Shown one piece after another: positions 1 to 9,785 of a stretch of 64,000 nt of DNA (positions are counted from its first letter, which is position 1; every line of letters starts with the position of its first letter). The notes under the pieces are model-generated. The model made no database searches. It was not told where the DNA came from and was given only the letters and a program-made list of their open reading frames with translations. The stretch is from Adiantum capillus-veneris. Taxonomy: Eukaryota; Streptophyta; Polypodiopsida; Polypodiales; Pteridaceae. The translations under genes and the position numbers were made by a program. The stretch lies in assembly GCA_014529385.2 (NCBI GenBank), contig CM043959.1, positions 59,470,253 to 59,534,252 of the forward strand, given 5' to 3'.

Positions 1-840
1 TCAAAGCTATTCTAAGAAAGCAAGGCATGGTCCTAATTTTAGCAAAGTTGCATGGGTTGAAGCTGTGGAGGAGAAGACGATTGGTGACGCAGGGCGAGAA
101 CGATCGCTTTATGGGGGAAGAGACGCCGAGACGACCTTCACGAAAACGCCCGCAGAGGAGCTTGACACGTTCGCGCTACTGCTGGGGATGTTTTTTGCTT
201 CTTGAGCGGCCTTGATTAAGCTCTGTGTCAAGTGCTGCGAAGTTCCCTGTCTCCTTTGCGCTACTACAGCTCGCCACCATTGCTTGGTGGGGCTTGGTTT
301 CGCATTCGCCACCCAAGGCCCGAGAGGGGGGCCATCCTTTTTACAAAATATCCCTCTAAGGGAGGGTGCCCACCTTGGACACACCTTCCCCGTAGCAAGT
401 GGAGCAAGGTGAATACGGTGGAGAGAGGAGTGAGAAGGGTGGTAATCAACATCGAAGAAGTGTTGTAGAATTTTGACATTTCAGAAAATTTAAAAGAAAC
501 AAGCAACATCTTCTTGCTATATTTGAATTGAAGGTTTTTCTTCACCGGGCTTGACACGGTCTTTTCCGATGGGGTTTCAAATTTCATCGGCAAGCTTTTC
601 GATTGGACGGTGACTTTCAACGTTCAAGAGCGACATCGGCAATTGATCACAAATTGACGGTTTTGATTTAGCAAGGCTAGTCTATTTCTTTTGTGGTTGC
701 TTATAGCCGGTTACTGTTTGATTTCGCCAGGCGACTTATTTTCTCTTGCTAGCACAACACATTACGCCATGGATTCAGATATTGACATGCAACATACGAT
801 TTTGCAAATCCTACCCAAGTTCTGCGGTCGGCCACTCTCA
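1..840 (+). other. Unassigned leader of a decayed gypsy element
   Basis: No recognised domain. A + strand frame is open from 2 to 418 except for one TGA near 194, and the rest is AT-rich with many stops. The segment directly precedes a Ty3/gypsy gag frame, so it is probably the LTR end and 5' untranslated leader of that element. I could not locate a primer-binding site or LTR border, so the assignment rests on position only. Confidence 0.3.
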
Positions 841-1833
841 TGGAGGGTACCCGCATGGCAATTGGGCCAGATGATAGCATCGAATTACTTTACATCCAAG
901 AGTTTAGAGCATTGCAAACACGTATGACTATTTTAGAGTCTGATTTTGCACGGTTCAATGCAAATGCCACTAAGGTGTTTGATATACTTGTGCAATTTAT
1001 GCAATAGGTAGTCAAGGGAAAAGTTAATGAGCAGACTAGGGTTTCTGGGACACCTGTGCCTAGTGAGAGCACCCCTGGTCTGCAGGAGCAAGGCTCCAAT
1101 CTGGAGGGGTTGCATCTTCTCTCTCAAAAAGAGGTGGATGACTTGTTAAAGAATACCAAGCCACGTTTTCAGGGAGAGAAAAAGGAGCACAACAAAGATA
1201 CTGAGAATATATTCCTGAGCCAATGGGATGGTATTCACGATCTTAGACGCACTCTAGATACAGTCAAGGCACTACAAGCAAGTCTAATACCAGAGGGTAA
1301 GGCCTACAAATGGTGGATGTTACTCAAGGAGAAGGGCATCATACCATAGACTTAGGTAGCCTTCGAGGATGTCTTCAGAAAGGAATTTCTGTCCACAAAT
1401 GAAGCGGGCAGAAATTGGTATGCATGGGATAAGTGCTCTATGCGTCACCATAAGACACCATTGGAGTATATCTCACAGTATTGTTATGTGAGTCTCAAGC
1501 TGGAGGGACTAGACACCTTTCAATAAGTGTGTGGGTTCATCCGTGGGTTAATACCAGAGCTAAAGAAGCATGTTACAACCTAGGACCGCAAGACCCTCGA
1601 GGAAGCTATAGTGCAGGCGTATATATACGACAATCCCGATGAAAAAGCATTGCATAACACTCACGTACGTGACACTACACATGAAAATGCACGAGCACCT
1701 CATGGGCATAATAAGAGAATATTTATAGTAGCTGTATCTCATGCGTCCAAGAAGCCCAAGGGGCCTAGGCACCATCTGTCTAGTAAAGAGTTTGAGAAAG
1801 TAAAGAGTTTGAGATTGTGTTTGACCATGAAAG
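841..1833 (+). pseudogene. Ty3/gypsy gag, broken (gypsy-1)
   Basis: Gag-type protein of an LTR retrotransposon. I start it at the ATG at 841 because the frame runs on from there: a helical N-terminus (about residues 15-55), then the capsid-like core with PRFQGE near 1155, a KWWMLLKEKG segment near 1310, a KEFLSTNEAGRNWYAW block near 1380 and a LKLEGL...GFIRGLIPELKKHV block near 1500-1580. These match the order of the plant Retrotrans_gag domain. The frame carries in-frame stops near 1013, 1347, 1353, 1525 and 1589, mostly at positions where Gln is expected. Protease and RT, which should follow, are absent, so it is an internally deleted relic. Confidence 0.75.
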
Positions 1834-1857
1834 TATAAAATGATTTACACAATGAAC

Positions 1858-2375
1858 AGTTTTGAAGAGTCGAAAGGCCAAGTGGGTTGAGATTCTTCAG
1901 GAGTATGATGTAAAGCTCCGGTATCAAGGACGATACAATGTGGTCGTTGATGCTCTTAGCCGTGTGTCTGAGATCAACTCTCTTTCTTTACAAAGCTTTG
2001 AAGTGAATTTTTGGAATCTTTAAAGGGCAAATATGAGGATGATAAAACATACTTCAAAGTGAGGAGCCATGTCCTTTTCCTCCACACGGAGTTCTCCTCT
2101 TTCGAGTGATGAGCTACAGAAATGGAAGAATTTTTCTATAGACGATGGGTACTTACTTCACAAGGGGAGAGTTTGTGTACCGACGGATGCAAACATTCGA
2201 CGCCAAATTCTTTATGAATGTCATGACGTGCAGGGCACCCAGACATAAAGAAAACTTATGCACTCGTATGACGACAATTTTACGGGTCAGGTTTATGCTG
2301 GTATGTTCAAGACTATGTATTGCATTGCCAAAAATGTCAAGATAATAAAGCAAAGCGCCTGAAATCTTCTCCTTT
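1858..2375 (+). pseudogene. gypsy-1 RNase H end and integrase zinc-binding domain
   Basis: Remnant of a gypsy pol gene. The first part reads like the end of RNase H (KWVEILQEYD ... NVVVDALSRV, about 1878-1960). A short linker follows, then the integrase HHCC domain: DDGYLLHKGRVCVP near 2140, IRRQILYECHD near 2190, and HCQKCQDNKAKRLKSSPL at 2322-2375. The first His region is disturbed by frameshifts near 2035 and 2230-2270. The fragment stops within one or two codons of a Penelope-type RT that continues in the same frame. The integrase catalytic core is missing. Confidence 0.75.
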
Positions 2376-3386
2376 ATGTCTCCAAATTTTTGACTTTACA
2401 ATGCTATATACAAAGCTGAATTTGGAGGACCTTAAAATCAGAGTCAAGTCTCTTATTTCAAAAGTTTTTGCATACAAGCTTGAGAAGGATAGGTATAAGG
2501 CATTGCTAGTAGAAAAGTCAACCTTGAACTTTGACTTTTTACGGTTTAAAAGTAAGAATGTAGATGTAGACAAAGGAAGAAAGAGATTCACTAGGATTGT
2601 AGATGAAATGGACATCATAACTTGGTTAGATTTTCTTTTGGATAATTTATATATCACAGTTGGTGACTCTCTTTTCAAGCAAACAATTGGTATCCCTATG
2701 GGTACCAATTGTTCTGTTTTTCTTGCTAATTTCTATCTTTTCACTTATGAGTTTGATTTTATGGAGCATCTTGTCATTGCTAGCACTTGCCCAGTATTTT
2801 TGCACAAGTTATGTAATGTAAGACGCTTTGTAGATGATCTTTTTGTTCCTGACGTTCCTTCTTTTCAAGATTTTATGTACTTGAATTCGAGTTCCATAGG
2901 TAGAGGAATTTATCCTAAGGCGTTTTGTGAACTTCATTGTACCACAAATAATGATTCGTGTGCCTTTTTAGACCTTAAGATTTTTCAGACTCCCTTGGAT
3001 TGGAAGTAGATATCTATGATAAACGCCTTGAACCGGAATATGCCAATCTAAATAACATCGGTATGCCTCACATATCTTCGAACATTTCTCATTTAGCTAA
3101 GTACGGTGTCATTTTCTCTCAACTTTTTAGACTTTCTCGTCTTTGTTCCAGTAATTCTGCTTTTGTTATTAAGTCGTGCCATCTTATTTCTTTACTCGTT
3201 GAGAAAGGATACTCATTCAAAAGAATCATGAAAAACGTTCGTTCATTTTTGCATTGTAGTAAGTTTATTTTCAATGTTTCTTCCTTTGGAATGTTCAAGA
3301 TAATCAGTAATAATTTCAATAAAAGTGGAGAGCTTAGTAGTAAATTAAATAAAAGTGGGGAGCTTAAAAGCCAACTTATTGTTTGA
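2376..3386 (+). pseudogene. Penelope-like element reverse transcriptase, 5'-truncated
   Basis: Reverse transcriptase core of the Penelope-like (PLE) class. Visible motifs in order: FDFTMLYTKL (RT motif A, 2386-2415), WLDFLLDNLYITVGD (near 2625-2670), QTIGIPMGTNC followed by LANFYLFTYEFDF (motif B, 2680-2760), RRFVDDLF (motif C with both catalytic Asp, near 2820-2845), the FLDLKIF block (near 2970), then after one frameshift at about 2995-3003 VDIYDKR, SNISHLAKYGVIFSQLFRLSR and the thumb-like tail. The GIPMGTNC signature and the YGV-SQL-R-SR tail are typical of PLE and not of LINE or LTR RTs. The N-terminal part of the RT is missing, and no GIY-YIG endonuclease is seen downstream. It ends in a repeated decapeptide. 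Confidence 0.8.
3318..3377 (+). repeat. In-frame 30-bp tandem repeat at PLE C-terminus
   Basis: Two adjacent 30-bp units (3318-3347 and 3348-3377) encode NKSGELSSKL and NKSGELKSQL just before the stop of the PLE frame. A period divisible by three keeps the frame open. Confidence 0.8.
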
Positions 3387-3478
3387 ATTAGAACTCAATA
3401 TTTTGATATTTTGATCTCTAGCGCTTCTAGTATTTTTGCTTTAGCTTGAAAAATGCCAGCCTTTATCATGGCTGAGTA

Positions 3479-3592
3479 TGCCCATCACCTCTGGAGGGTG
3501 ATAGAAACTGAGCTCGCTGGTTTTATACAAATCTGCTACTCTTGGGCACTGACAGCGTGAGTAGTGATGTCATAGCTGTTGTCCAAGCTATG
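3479..3592 (+). other. Cluster of hairpins downstream of the PLE
   Basis: Three short perfect stems lie close together: ATCACC (3484-3489) with GGTGAT (3497-3502), CTACTC (3536-3541) with GAGTAG (3559-3564), and CATAGCT (3571-3577) with AGCTATG (3586-3592). TGCCC (3479-3483) could also pair with GGGCA (3544-3548). PLEs commonly carry hammerhead ribozymes in their terminal regions, and GAAAC follows the first stem. I could not fit a complete CUGANGA...GAAA core, so this is only a structured-RNA candidate. Confidence 0.25.
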
Positions 3593-3920
3593 CATGATAA
3601 AGGTGATAATCTTATTCTTCCTATTTGGACGAGCAACGAAGTTGAGGTCACATATTGTCAAGTTTGGATCTTTGTACTTTTTTGGTTATTTTCAGCCTCT
3701 TCTTTGCATGTTTGTAGTAGTATTCATTTTTCGTTTTCAAAGCTTACATTAGGACTTGAGAATTTGTTCCTTTAGAAGTTGTTGTGTGGAATCTGATTTC
3801 TAGGATTAAATCTTTGAGATGTCTTATCCTTTTTAGGTTAAAGTTGAGTACTTGTTTCAAGTTTTAGCTAAGTAAAGTGCTTCAACTTATTTTGCGTATG
3901 CCTTTTCGAAAGACATTTTT
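3593..3920. other. AT-rich stretch, nothing recognised
   Basis: No gene, domain or repeat border was recognised. Short frames here lack any known motif. Confidence 0.4.
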
Positions 3921-4070
3921 AAGTATATAATGGTTTATTTTATTTGGTTTGATATAGTAGCAAATAAAATGATTTTTTTTTTTCGTTTTCTTGTTTTAAG
4001 TATATAATGGTTTATTTTATTGGTTTGATATAGTAGCAAATAAATTGAATTTTTTTTTTCGTTTTCTTGT
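3921..4070. repeat. 77-bp tandem duplication, AT-rich
   Basis: A unit beginning AAGTATATAATGG at 3921 repeats at 3998 and ends with a T-run followed by CGTTTTCTTG in both copies. The copies differ by only a few bases. It lies in non-coding DNA. Confidence 0.85.
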
Positions 4071-4297
4071 GTCCCTTGCTTTTGTAGTTTAATGTGTATG
4101 TTATCCCCTCGTATAATTCGTAAGTTCAAACTATCCTAAACTTATGAAGGTATATATGGCCACATTTTAGAATGGCTTGCCGGCTATATATAGCCTTTGC
4201 TTATAGAATTGCAATCCCACTATCTTCAAGATCTGTAGTGTTTGCAAACCCGTTAATATCCACAAAAGGGCTCAAACCTACACGATACGAAGTGTCT

Positions 4298-4678
4298 ATT
4301 TCCAAAGAGTTTAGGTCATGCATATCATAGAGACACGTCCCCCCCCCACGCGCAGGGCATCTGGGTCGTCCTTGGGTAAATATCTTTTTGGCAGCTAAAA
4401 AGTCGTCATAAAGAGATCCAGTCCATACTTGTGCATCTCTTTTAATCTTTGGGCATGTTCATTTGAAGGAAAGAGGCTAATTTCCAAAACCTTTAGGTCA
4501 TGCATATCATAGAGACAACCCCCCCGCCCCCTTCCCCTTCCCGTGGGCCCCGTGGGGCAACGTCGTCCTTGAGTAATTGTCTTTTTGGCAGCTAAAAAGT
4601 CATCGTCAAGAGCTCCAGTCGATCCTTGTGCATCTCTTTTAATCTTTGGGCATGTTCAATTGAAGGAAAGAGGCTACA
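4298..4678. repeat. About 190-bp tandem duplication with C-run
   Basis: Two diverged copies (about 4298-4479 and 4480-4678) share TTTAGGTCATGCATATCATA, a variable C-run, CTTTTTGGCAGCTAAAAAGT and AATCTTTGGGCATGTTC in the same order. Length differences concentrate in the C-rich tract. Confidence 0.8.
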
Positions 4679-4829
4679 TTTTCTTAAGAAGGAGTTTCTT
4701 CTATTGCACACTTGTATATAGAGCAGCTTGAGAGAGATTCTAATGACACAAAATATTGGACTTTAGAATTCCAATCGTGTAGCAACACTGTAAAGAGATA
4801 GCAGAAGAGAGCGATTGAGCTCTTGCAAG

Positions 4830-4853
4830 CACACACACACACACACACACACC
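4830..4853. repeat. (CA)n microsatellite
   Basis: Uninterrupted CA dinucleotide run of about 12 units. Confidence 0.95.
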
Positions 4854-5000
4854 AAAGAAGTATGCACATAGATTGAGGCTGAAATTTTTTTTTTCTGCTC
4901 CATTACTACAAGATAAGAGAGGTCTACAAAGAAACCCCTGCCAGCATTGTAAACTCTACTAATCATAATTTGCCCAAGTTTATTGGTTGTATAAATCTCT

Positions 5001-5003
<3 letters not shown>

Positions 5004-5066
<63 letters not shown>
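5004..5066. repeat. (TC)n microsatellite
   Basis: Uninterrupted TC run of about 31 units. It sits just upstream of the LINE-E ORF1, as pyrimidine runs often do in plant 5' leaders. Confidence 0.95.
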
Positions 5067-5068
<2 letters not shown>

Positions 5069-5112
5069 GAGACAGAAACCGGGAAAGGAGAATTTCTTCC
5101 CCACTCACATCA

Positions 5113-5911
5113 ATGGCAAGCAAGGCGAAATTTGCGCTCACAAACAAGCGCATTTCGACATTGGAGATGATAATGAAAGGTTGGAGTTGGACGAGGGAGA
5201 TGGAAGAAGAATGGAGAAAAGAAAAAATGATTTTTCTCCACGAGCATGAGAGGGAGAGAGATGGAAAGAGGAGAAGTAAAGTCTCCAAGAGAGAATCTCT
5301 CTTTTGGAAGGCACTATGACAAAAGAAGAGAGGGAGATACTCACCACGGAGATCCTAGGGAGAATCGAGAAAAAGCTCGATATGAAGAACAGATGGGTCG
5401 ATGCTGTCGAGAAGAATCTCAAGCAATGGAGGCCGAGAAATCGATTGAATTGGCCAAGAAAGATTAAACCAAGGAGCCTATGCCCCCCCCAACTCTCATT
5501 AACATGACAATGGAGGAAGAACAAAGGAGGACACGATCCTTGCACGTTCTCGTACCTAGTATTAAAGACCGTGAGAATGTGGATGAGGAAGTTAAGGAGC
5601 TTACGACAATGATGGGGGTGACAACATCAAGGCATAGCAAAGCATGGAGAGTGGGGAAAAAGAAGGCAGATAAAGGCACATCCTCAATCAAAGAAAGGAT
5701 ACTAATTTATTGCTTCCCCTTAATCGAAGCAAAGGAGTTCTTGAAAAGGAAGCCAACTTCTAAGAAAAGTGTCTTCTTAGGAGATGCCCTTACCTTGGCA
5801 CAACTAGCACACATGATGGAGGTCATGCTAGAGGTCAGAGTAGCAAGGGAGAAGAAGGTGGCTTTCTACAAAGACAGGGGTGTTGTGATTATGGAGAGGC
5901 GTACCACATGA
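5113..5911 (+). pseudogene. LINE-E ORF1-like protein
   Basis: Probable first protein of a non-LTR retrotransposon. The N-terminal half is highly charged and probably coiled-coil. It is split between frames: MASKAKFAL opens at 5113, and the frame used from 5246 carries a TAA near 5465. The C-terminal half (5510-5890) reads RSLHVLVPSIKDRENVDEEVKEL ... KAWRVGKKK ... FLGDALTLAQLAHM ... KKVAFYKDRGVVI. This has the order of the RRM-like and C-terminal domains of L1-type ORF1 proteins that bind the element RNA. An endonuclease frame follows directly. Assignment is by order and general resemblance, so moderate. Confidence 0.5.
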
Positions 5912-5929
5912 TGGTGTGAGGTCTATGGG

Positions 5930-7164
5930 ACCAAGCTCAGCATTGCTGCTTGGAACTGTAATGGGTTTCTAAGACTAGATGTAGGAGCCTTTGACGAAGG
6001 TTTCACTAGGAGGGAAATTGTATCACTCTCGGAGACACATCGGGCACGTGGATAGAGTTTACCACATGTTAATGGATATGGATGGGAGTTGGCGAGTAGC
6101 CAAGCAACGAGATTAGAGCTCAAGGGACCAAGGTGTGGTAGAGTGGGTGTAATATTAATTGCTCGTAGAGATGGTCATGCAAGGGATATGTGGGTGAGGC
6201 TGAGGCCAGAGACTGGTAGATACGTATATATTGCTATATGCTATTTTGCACCTAGTACGTGAGCTTATGGGGCGCCCAGAGGGCAATCACCATTTACTAG
6301 TTTGAACTTTGGATGAGGATATATGGGAGTTTTCCAGAGGTGTGATATCATAATTTTGGGAGATTTCAGTGCGAGGACAACGCAGTGTTAGTAATCTTCT
6401 ATAACACCACTGCAGAGATGTTAAGAGAGCTTAATATGATTGACATGGGTATGGTTAGAGTTTGACATGATAGAGAGCAAAGGGAATATGACAGATATCT
6501 TACTCACATGGGTATTGCACATGGTTTAGCCATCTTGAATGGTATTAAGAGATTCCCTGAGTCGAGCGGTTTCACTTGTTTCCTCCATCGTCAGGGAGCT
6601 AGTGGATTATGTCATGAATACACCCAGTTTCATTCCATGTATTGATGATTTTGTGGTGGGCCCTAGACTAGCTGGGGTCACTACATGATGCAACAACACA
6701 TACCTTCCCACATAGCCACCTTTCAAAGACACCTCATTCTAGGAAGATGCCCCAAAATAGTTGGTATGATGAGGAGTGCAGAGAAACGAGAGTAAAACTA
6801 CAGAGGAAGATGCTCATGGGCGTCATCACTCACAGACAGACATGGAGTACCTTTCGTCGCCTTCTTCAACGAAAGAAGAGAGCTTACCTAGGTCAGTTGG
6901 AGAGAGATTTATATCAGCTATTCTTGAATCAGGACTTAGAAGAGGCTTGGAGATTGTTTCTTGAGCACTCTTGAGCACCAGTTTTTACATTTACAGACAT
7001 ATGGGGCGAGCATGCTACTTCTCTCTACATGGCCCTAACCAGTAGTCATTGCCAGATCCACCAGAAGCATGCCCATGCACTTGCGCTTTCTTTATTGTGG
7101 AGATGGTAAAAAAGGCTATTGATAGGATGAAGACTGGGAGAGCATATGATCATGATGGCTTTGT
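5930..7164 (+). pseudogene. LINE-E ORF2: endonuclease, linker and start of RT
   Basis: Non-LTR ORF2 remnant. The APE-type endonuclease is recognisable through AAWNCNGF (5943), LSETH (6030), GYGWEL, RCGRVGVILIAR (6130-6165), YVYIAICYFAP (6225), ILGDFSAR (6353-6376) and VDYVMNTPSF...DFVVGPRL (6604-6670). The linker follows as SWYDEECRETR and RLLQRKKRAYLGQLERDLYQLF...EEAWRLF (6759-6960). The RT N-terminus follows as VKKAIDRMKTGRAYDHDGF (about 7100-7160). Several stops and frameshifts break it. It ends abruptly at 7165, where an antisense LINE piece begins. Confidence 0.75.
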
Positions 7165-7647
7165 ATTTGCAAATTTCCCCCATTCCAGCTTGAAGGGGCA
7201 TTTCTCAATGAGAGGGTCCACCGAGGTAACCGTAATACCTTTAGGGGTGGGAATATCCGTGTCCCAAAGCAACAAAACCGATTTGTATTGGCATCAAGTT
7301 TGGGAGGACATCACTTTCCCCAAGTGAGAAGCAAGGATAGGAAGAAAGTGTCGCCAGGTGCACGGAAAGTCAACTATTTCTACCCAAGCTGGGCACTTGT
7401 GGCTAATGAGGCTTTGATAGTCTTTGATAAGAGCCCATGGCAATACATGTGTCATCTAAGTACCAAAAACAAAGGGGACAATTCCAGCAACATATTGTGG
7501 GCATCGGTGTTTGCCAAGAAGGCTTTATAGAATCCTTTGGCGCCAAAGTAGACAACTCAGATTGCCTGGCGCTTAAGCATTAAGAGCATATTGCGCCACT
7601 GGGTTCATAAGAGGTTGAATTGGAATGAGCACTTCAGTGGTGGGTTC
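7165..7647 (-). pseudogene. Antisense fragment of LINE-A-type ORF1
   Basis: Read on the minus strand this is the middle of the same ORF1 protein found at 29622-30619. The + strand text matches that region closely over the whole stretch (for example TTTGTATTGGCATC and GTGTCATCTAAGTACC have near-identical partners at about 30090 and 30268). It lacks both the zinc-knuckle end and the N-terminus. It abuts LINE-E on one side and a copia LTR on the other. Confidence 0.75.
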
Positions 7648-7874
7648 TGTTACCATATACATGTGGTAGTGATGTATGTGAACACACTTAGGACCGCCAG
7701 GGCATTTTTTTCCTCACTAGGAGGTTTTTTACCGTGTGCATTGTATATGCGCCCATCACTCTAGGGCTATCTTATCTTTCCATTGCACACTAAGTAATAC
7801 AGTCTCTACTATGTGCCTTGAGCTTCTTTCATCTTCTCCAAGCTGTGTGTTTTCCAGTAATCCTAATTTCAACA
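7648..7874 (+). mobile_element. Copia-type 5' LTR
   Basis: Begins TGTTACCATA exactly where the match to the LINE ORF1 piece stops, and ends TTTCAACA two bases before a tRNA-Met-type primer site. About 227 bp. No second LTR of this element is seen, so the element is 3'-truncated. Confidence 0.6.
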
Positions 7875-7876
7875 AT

Positions 7877-7888
7877 TGGTATCAGAGC
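7877..7888 (+). other. Primer-binding site, tRNA-Met(i) type
   Basis: TGGTATCAGAGC, the sequence complementary to the 3' end of initiator tRNA-Met used by most plant copia elements. It lies two bases after the LTR. Confidence 0.8.
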
Positions 7889-8213
7889 AGGTTGTGTCCT
7901 CTCGGGCTTAGTCGCCAGCAGCTCCAGCACGTGCCTTCTCACTTTCTCCAATTTTTGTGAGCTTTAACGAGTGTCAGCAGGTCTACTCAGAATTTTAATT
8001 TGGGCTCATTTCGGATCATTTCGGCCTCCGTTTCCACTATGTGCAATACTGCATAGGCTATTTTGTCATTTTGTGCAAAAATTCTGTTAGTTCCATTGCC
8101 TGCACATAACAGGTCCCTTACAGGCTTCTACGGTTTGTGCTATATAGCACGTGTTGGTCCCGCTTCGTTTCTCCTCTTTACGGACAGTTTTCACATGAAG
8201 TGTAGCATTTGCC

Positions 8214-8713
8214 ATGGTTCACAACAACACAGATGTGTTCAAGATGTTTGCTACTGAGGATAGATTGGATGGGGACAATTACCCTATGTGGGCTTATATG
8301 ATGCAACATGTCCTTGTGTCAAAGAGCGTTTATAATATTGTGCAGGGCATTGATATACGTCCTGGTTCTGAGGATGTAGGCAATGTTGAGGATGTTGTAG
8401 GTTTTGGTGGCAGGATTGTTGTTGCTAAAGCTGTTTTGCCTACGGTTGAGCAAGCTCGTTGGGATGTAGAAGATGTGCAACTCATGCTTTCATTGCGTTG
8501 TCTGTGAAGTGCACTATTACTCCTCATATTCGTTCAACAAAATTTGCAAAACAAGCTTGGGAGATTCTGGCTGGTCTTTATGCAAGTCGCAATGAGGCTA
8601 AAATTGCATTGTTGTGTAAAGAGCTGGAGTTGAAGATTATGCATGAGGAAGATGAGATGGACACTTTCCTTGCTTGGTCAAGGATATCAATGAGTAGGCA
8701 AAGTGATTTTTGA
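8214..8713 (+). pseudogene. Copia gag (UBN2/DUF4219-like), truncated
   Basis: Starts at MVHNNTDVFKMFATEDRLDG and continues NYPMWAYMMQHVLV...YNIVQGID (to about 8355), the N-terminal motif of copia gag. After a frameshift near 8470 it continues in the UBN2 style: KCTITPHIRSTKFAKQAWEIL...YASRNEAKIALLCKELELKIMHEEDEMDTFL. The zinc knuckle and all pol domains are absent. The sequence changes to unrelated DNA after about 8713. Confidence 0.75.
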
Positions 8714-9014
8714 TAGTTTCCTTGTGCAAATTGTTGTAGCAGGCTACAGTGTCACTTTAACAGGACACACAATTAGTACAGTTGGTCTAGGCTGGTTCAC
8801 ACTGGACGAACTCTTTGGTCTGGGCAGTGACACCTGGCAGTAGGGATATGGACGGTGGTCTAGTGGACATCGTGGCGAGGTCACCACCACTCAGTTTGGG
8901 GTTAGATTTAGATGGCTGACATTTATGAGCCGTTGGTAGATTATGGTTGTACATATCAGGAGTAGTTGTTGGGTCATGACGATTATTTTCTTCATATATG
9001 GTCCAGCGTTGTCG
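8714..9014. other. Unassigned sequence before gypsy-2 LTR
   Basis: Joins the broken copia gag to the gypsy-2 LTR. It may include the 5' part of that LTR, but I have no second full LTR to fix the border. Confidence 0.3.
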
Positions 9015-9315
9015 TCTTGAGTAGCGACTCTATATACACAGCACGTCTGCACCATCCCTGCACATTTGAGCCTCGACACCCCATTGTCCCCGTGAGTCCT
9101 GGGTTGGAGCTGAGTGTGCTGCCATGCCAGAATTTGTATCGGTTCTTTGAGTCATATGTTCTGGTCTGCTGTTGTGTCTCTGTGTTGTTGTGTCTTCGTG
9201 TGATCAATTGTTCCTTTGTTTTCAGTCTGTTTTGAGTGAGATTGTCGCGCACATTGCACTGAGGAGCACCCATTGTAGAGAGCACGATATATTATCCGCG
9301 CTACAGGTGCTCTCA
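9015..9315 (+). mobile_element. gypsy-2 5' LTR (3' portion; left border uncertain)
   Basis: This stretch is clearly related to 45340-45648. Both contain CACCATCCCTGCAC, CGCACATTGCACTGAGGAGC, a CACCCA(C/T)TGTAGAG block and the ending CTACA...CTCTCA. The common ending fixes the LTR 3' border at 9315, four bases from a primer-site-like sequence. The left border could lie further upstream. Confidence 0.6.
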
Positions 9316-9318
9316 TTT

Positions 9319-9338
9319 TTGGCACGCCCAGTGGGACC
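9319..9338 (+). other. gypsy-2 primer-binding site candidate
   Basis: TTGGCACGCCCAGTGGGACC follows the LTR end. It resembles the TTGGC(G/A)C-GCCC-GTGGGAC primer sites seen in plant TAT/Athila-type gypsy elements. The primer tRNA was not determined. Confidence 0.6.
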
Positions 9339-9408
9339 TCAACTGAAGTCTCACTCTCTGTTGAGGTACAAATCGAGAAGCTCGCTGGTTTTTACCTAGC
9401 TTCGCCGA

Positions 9409-9625
9409 CTTTGCCTTGCACTGTGCAGACTTTGCCTTGCACTGTGCAGCCTGCTGGTCTGGTCCTCTCTCGCCCTGGTCCAACCAGCTCTCGTCTTGGT
9501 CTAGGCCTTCCTCGTCCTTGGTCTAGTCCTTCCTCGTCCCTAGTCTAGTCTCTCCTCGTCCGTGGTCTAGCCCTCCTTGTCCCTGGTCGAGCCTGGTGGT
9601 CTAGTCACTTGCCCTGGTCTAGTAG
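9409..9625. repeat. Minisatellite in gypsy-2 leader
   Basis: Two copies of ACTTTGCCTTGCACTGTGCAG (about 9408 and 9429) are followed by about seven degenerate units of roughly 24 bp built on CCTCGTCCNTGGTCTAGTC, to about 9625. It lies between the primer site and gag. Confidence 0.75.
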
Positions 9626-9785
9626 AGTCTAGACTTGTGTTCAGCCAGTTAAAGATCTTCTTGTCTAAAGCTTGGTTGGATTTTTGGTCGCTGCATGACA
9701 CATACAAGGCGGTAATTAGAGCGTCAAAGCGCACTATTGAGTCCTCTGAAGTACTACAACAGAAGAAGACCCTTGGTACCTAGTA

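Noticed and set aside
2-418. Nearly open frame at the window start as a gene
   Set aside because: One stop, no recognised domain, and the position fits the leader of the decayed gypsy element.
3465-3620. Complete hammerhead ribozyme next to the PLE
   Set aside because: GAAAC and nearby stems exist, but no CUGANGA box in the right place; only a structured-RNA candidate is reported.
4980-5288. Arg/Glu and Ser/Leu repeat proteins
   Set aside because: Translations of the (TC)n microsatellite.
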